A stretch of 64,000 nucleotides of DNA from Perognathus longimembris pacificus. Lineage: Eukaryota > Chordata > Mammalia > Rodentia > Heteromyidae. Shown here piece by piece: positions 62,616 through 64,000 of this stretch; the stretch's first letter is position 1; each line of letters begins with the position of its first letter. The translations under genes and the position numbers were made by a program. Location: contig NC_063166.1 in the NCBI RefSeq assembly GCF_023159225.1, positions 47,237,149 through 47,301,148 on the forward strand. The letters run 5' to 3'. Below the pieces are notes generated by a model. It had not been told where the DNA came from. It ran no database searches and saw nothing but the letters and a program-made list of their open reading frames with translations.

Positions 62616-63414
62616 CTGCAAAAAAAAAAAAAAGAACAAAATGCTGTTTGTAAGGCCATAATTCTGCAAATATAGGAAATAATCTTTGAAGGCCACCATT
62701 TTGGAGCTGGCTACTGCCATAAGGATTTTCATCAGGCAATGTCTCAACTATGTCTATCAGATCTATCTGTCCTTTACAGACTCCTAGGATGACTAGAACA
62801 TTTACAATGTAAAAGCCTGTCCTTCCTCACTCCTAGATTCTCTGCTCTCACCTTTTAATAGCAAATGTCTACAACACTTTGGTTCCATTTCCCATTGATC
62901 ATCACAACCCTTTTTCTCTTTAGAGTTCTTGGAGAAGATATAAAAAAGTTGGCCTGTCATAGGATGGAGAGGATGAAAGCTCCCACTGATTCCACATGGT
63001 ATAAGCTACTTCACATGCATGTTAGCACAGAGTATATTACAGGACTCATAGGAACACCCAATCACACTATATCCTTGAGCAACCCTCAGAAGAACAGGCT
63101 GAAAATAAAAGGTGTGTGCAGGCTCTGAGAACAGGAACCACTGGTAAAGAATTCTGAGACCTTGAAACCCATAGTGGAGACCAAAGGGCAAGCAGGAACT
63201 CTAGGTGAGTGCACCCCAGACACCTGCCTATGAGTAAAACAACTGGAGAATGGCTAAAAGAGGCCCTCTAAAGCAAGGTCTCCCTCTTTTGCCTGTGTCC
63301 AAAGGTAATACAGCAGCAAGAGTATTGCTAACCAGACTGAAAGGAGAAACAGAATATACCACAGTGTATGACAAGTTCAGGTGTTACTGACATTTTAGAC
63401 ACCCAAAACAAAAA
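62616..63414. other. Intron right of exon a, unassigned
   Basis: Acceptor tract with 12-13 T on the minus strand next to exon a. I looked for an upstream coding exon and found none with conserved residues. Confidence 0.5.
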
Positions 63415-63530
63415 CCAAGCCAGGAACTAGTGGCTCACACCTGTAATCCTAGCTACTCAGAAGGCTGAGATGTGAGGATCACTGTTCAAAGCCAGTGCTC
63501 AGGTCCTGAGTTCAAGCCCCATGAGAAACT
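63415..63530 (+). mobile_element. Composite SINE with internal deletion
   Basis: The complete left module (CACACCTGTAATCCTAGCTA ... CAAAGCCAG) joins directly to the end of the right module (TGCTCAGGTCCTGAGTTCAA). About 100 nt are missing, with CAG shared at the junction. Confidence 0.85.
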
Positions 63531-64000
63531 AAATAAATTTTTTAAAAAACTAAAACCTAGGCTTGTAACTTATTTGATATTTTAAGTATAAAACAATACC
63601 ACTGTGAGAAAGATAGGCAATGATGATAAAAACAAAACTGAAACAGTAAAAATCATCTAAAATCATCAAGCATTGCATGTGAAAATGATGGGAGTTAAGA
63701 GCCATGCTTCAATCATTGAAACAATGTCAACTTCTACTTCCTCCACCACAACTGTTTCTCAAGGATGATCTAGAAACCGCTAGGGGTCCATAAGACCATT
63801 TCAGGTGGCCCATAAAGTGAAAATGTTTCACAATTATGATTGTCTGGACAATGGCCTTCAAATAATCCACTTTTCATACATAGCAAAAGAAAAACTGAAG
63901 ATGCAATTAATTTACAGATGTTGCAAAAGCGAAGTCATCCTGCATTATTATATAATCTCAGGGATCTTCAGGACAGAGAAACAGGGGGACACACTATTAT
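63531..64000. other. Intron, unassigned
   Basis: No feature recognised up to the window end. Confidence 0.45.

Noticed and set aside
4450..61760. tRNA-like box A/B motifs in many SINE monomers
   Set aside because: They are tRNA-derived SINE promoters; none folds as a complete tRNA with proper acceptor ends, so no tRNA gene is called.
62616..64000. Possible upstream TRANK1 exon or promoter
   Set aside because: No splice-bounded frame of the right phase with TPR-like sequence and no CpG-rich promoter-like stretch was found.

Overview
This is a nuclear genomic window from a placental mammal, most likely a rodent. It carries 14 coding exons of one large minus-strand gene, about 50 L1 and SINE insertions, and ancient mammalian repeats (MIR, MER20-like). 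The dominant SINEs are ID/tRNA-like dimers and 7SL(B1)-like/tRNA-like composites, which are rodent-type families. A castorimorph or geomyoid rodent would fit, but that is a weak guess from family knowledge. Everything from 62615 down to 4003 is the interior of this gene, and no second protein-coding gene was found.

The gene is TRANK1 (tetratricopeptide repeat and ankyrin repeat containing 1). From right to left the exons encode: TPR-type helices (62615-59472), helical linker (53579-50458), ankyrin-type repeats (49810-17548), and one 2889-bp exon (16935-14047) holding the last ankyrin repeats, a long linker and most of a UvrD/SF1-type helicase core. Three more helicase-core exons follow (10396-4003). 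All 14 exons use GT-AG borders. Their phases chain without a break through 4888 nt (1629 complete codons), so the coding part looks intact. The 5' end of the gene lies beyond 64000. The 3' half, including helicase motif VI and the C-terminal repeats, lies left of position 1.

The introns are mostly repeats. A roughly 200-bp dimeric ID-like SINE and a roughly 220-bp composite SINE share a related right-hand module. Many copies have clear 11-16 bp target-site duplications. Five L1 copies have a 5' inversion, most of them with recognisable target-site duplications, which is a striking proportion for one gene. Other notable items are a 99-nt 3' fragment of U1 snRNA retroposed next to the giant exon, a 271-bp solo LTR inside a SINE, two tandem SINE arrays each bracketed by a single duplication pair, a CTCF-like site near 28.2 kb, a 237-bp (GGA)n tract and an 18-unit GGAA microsatellite. 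No CRISPR array, operon or bacterial-type system is present. The window is a repeat-rich mammalian gene interior, and the unusual signals concern retrotransposition mechanism rather than a new protein system.
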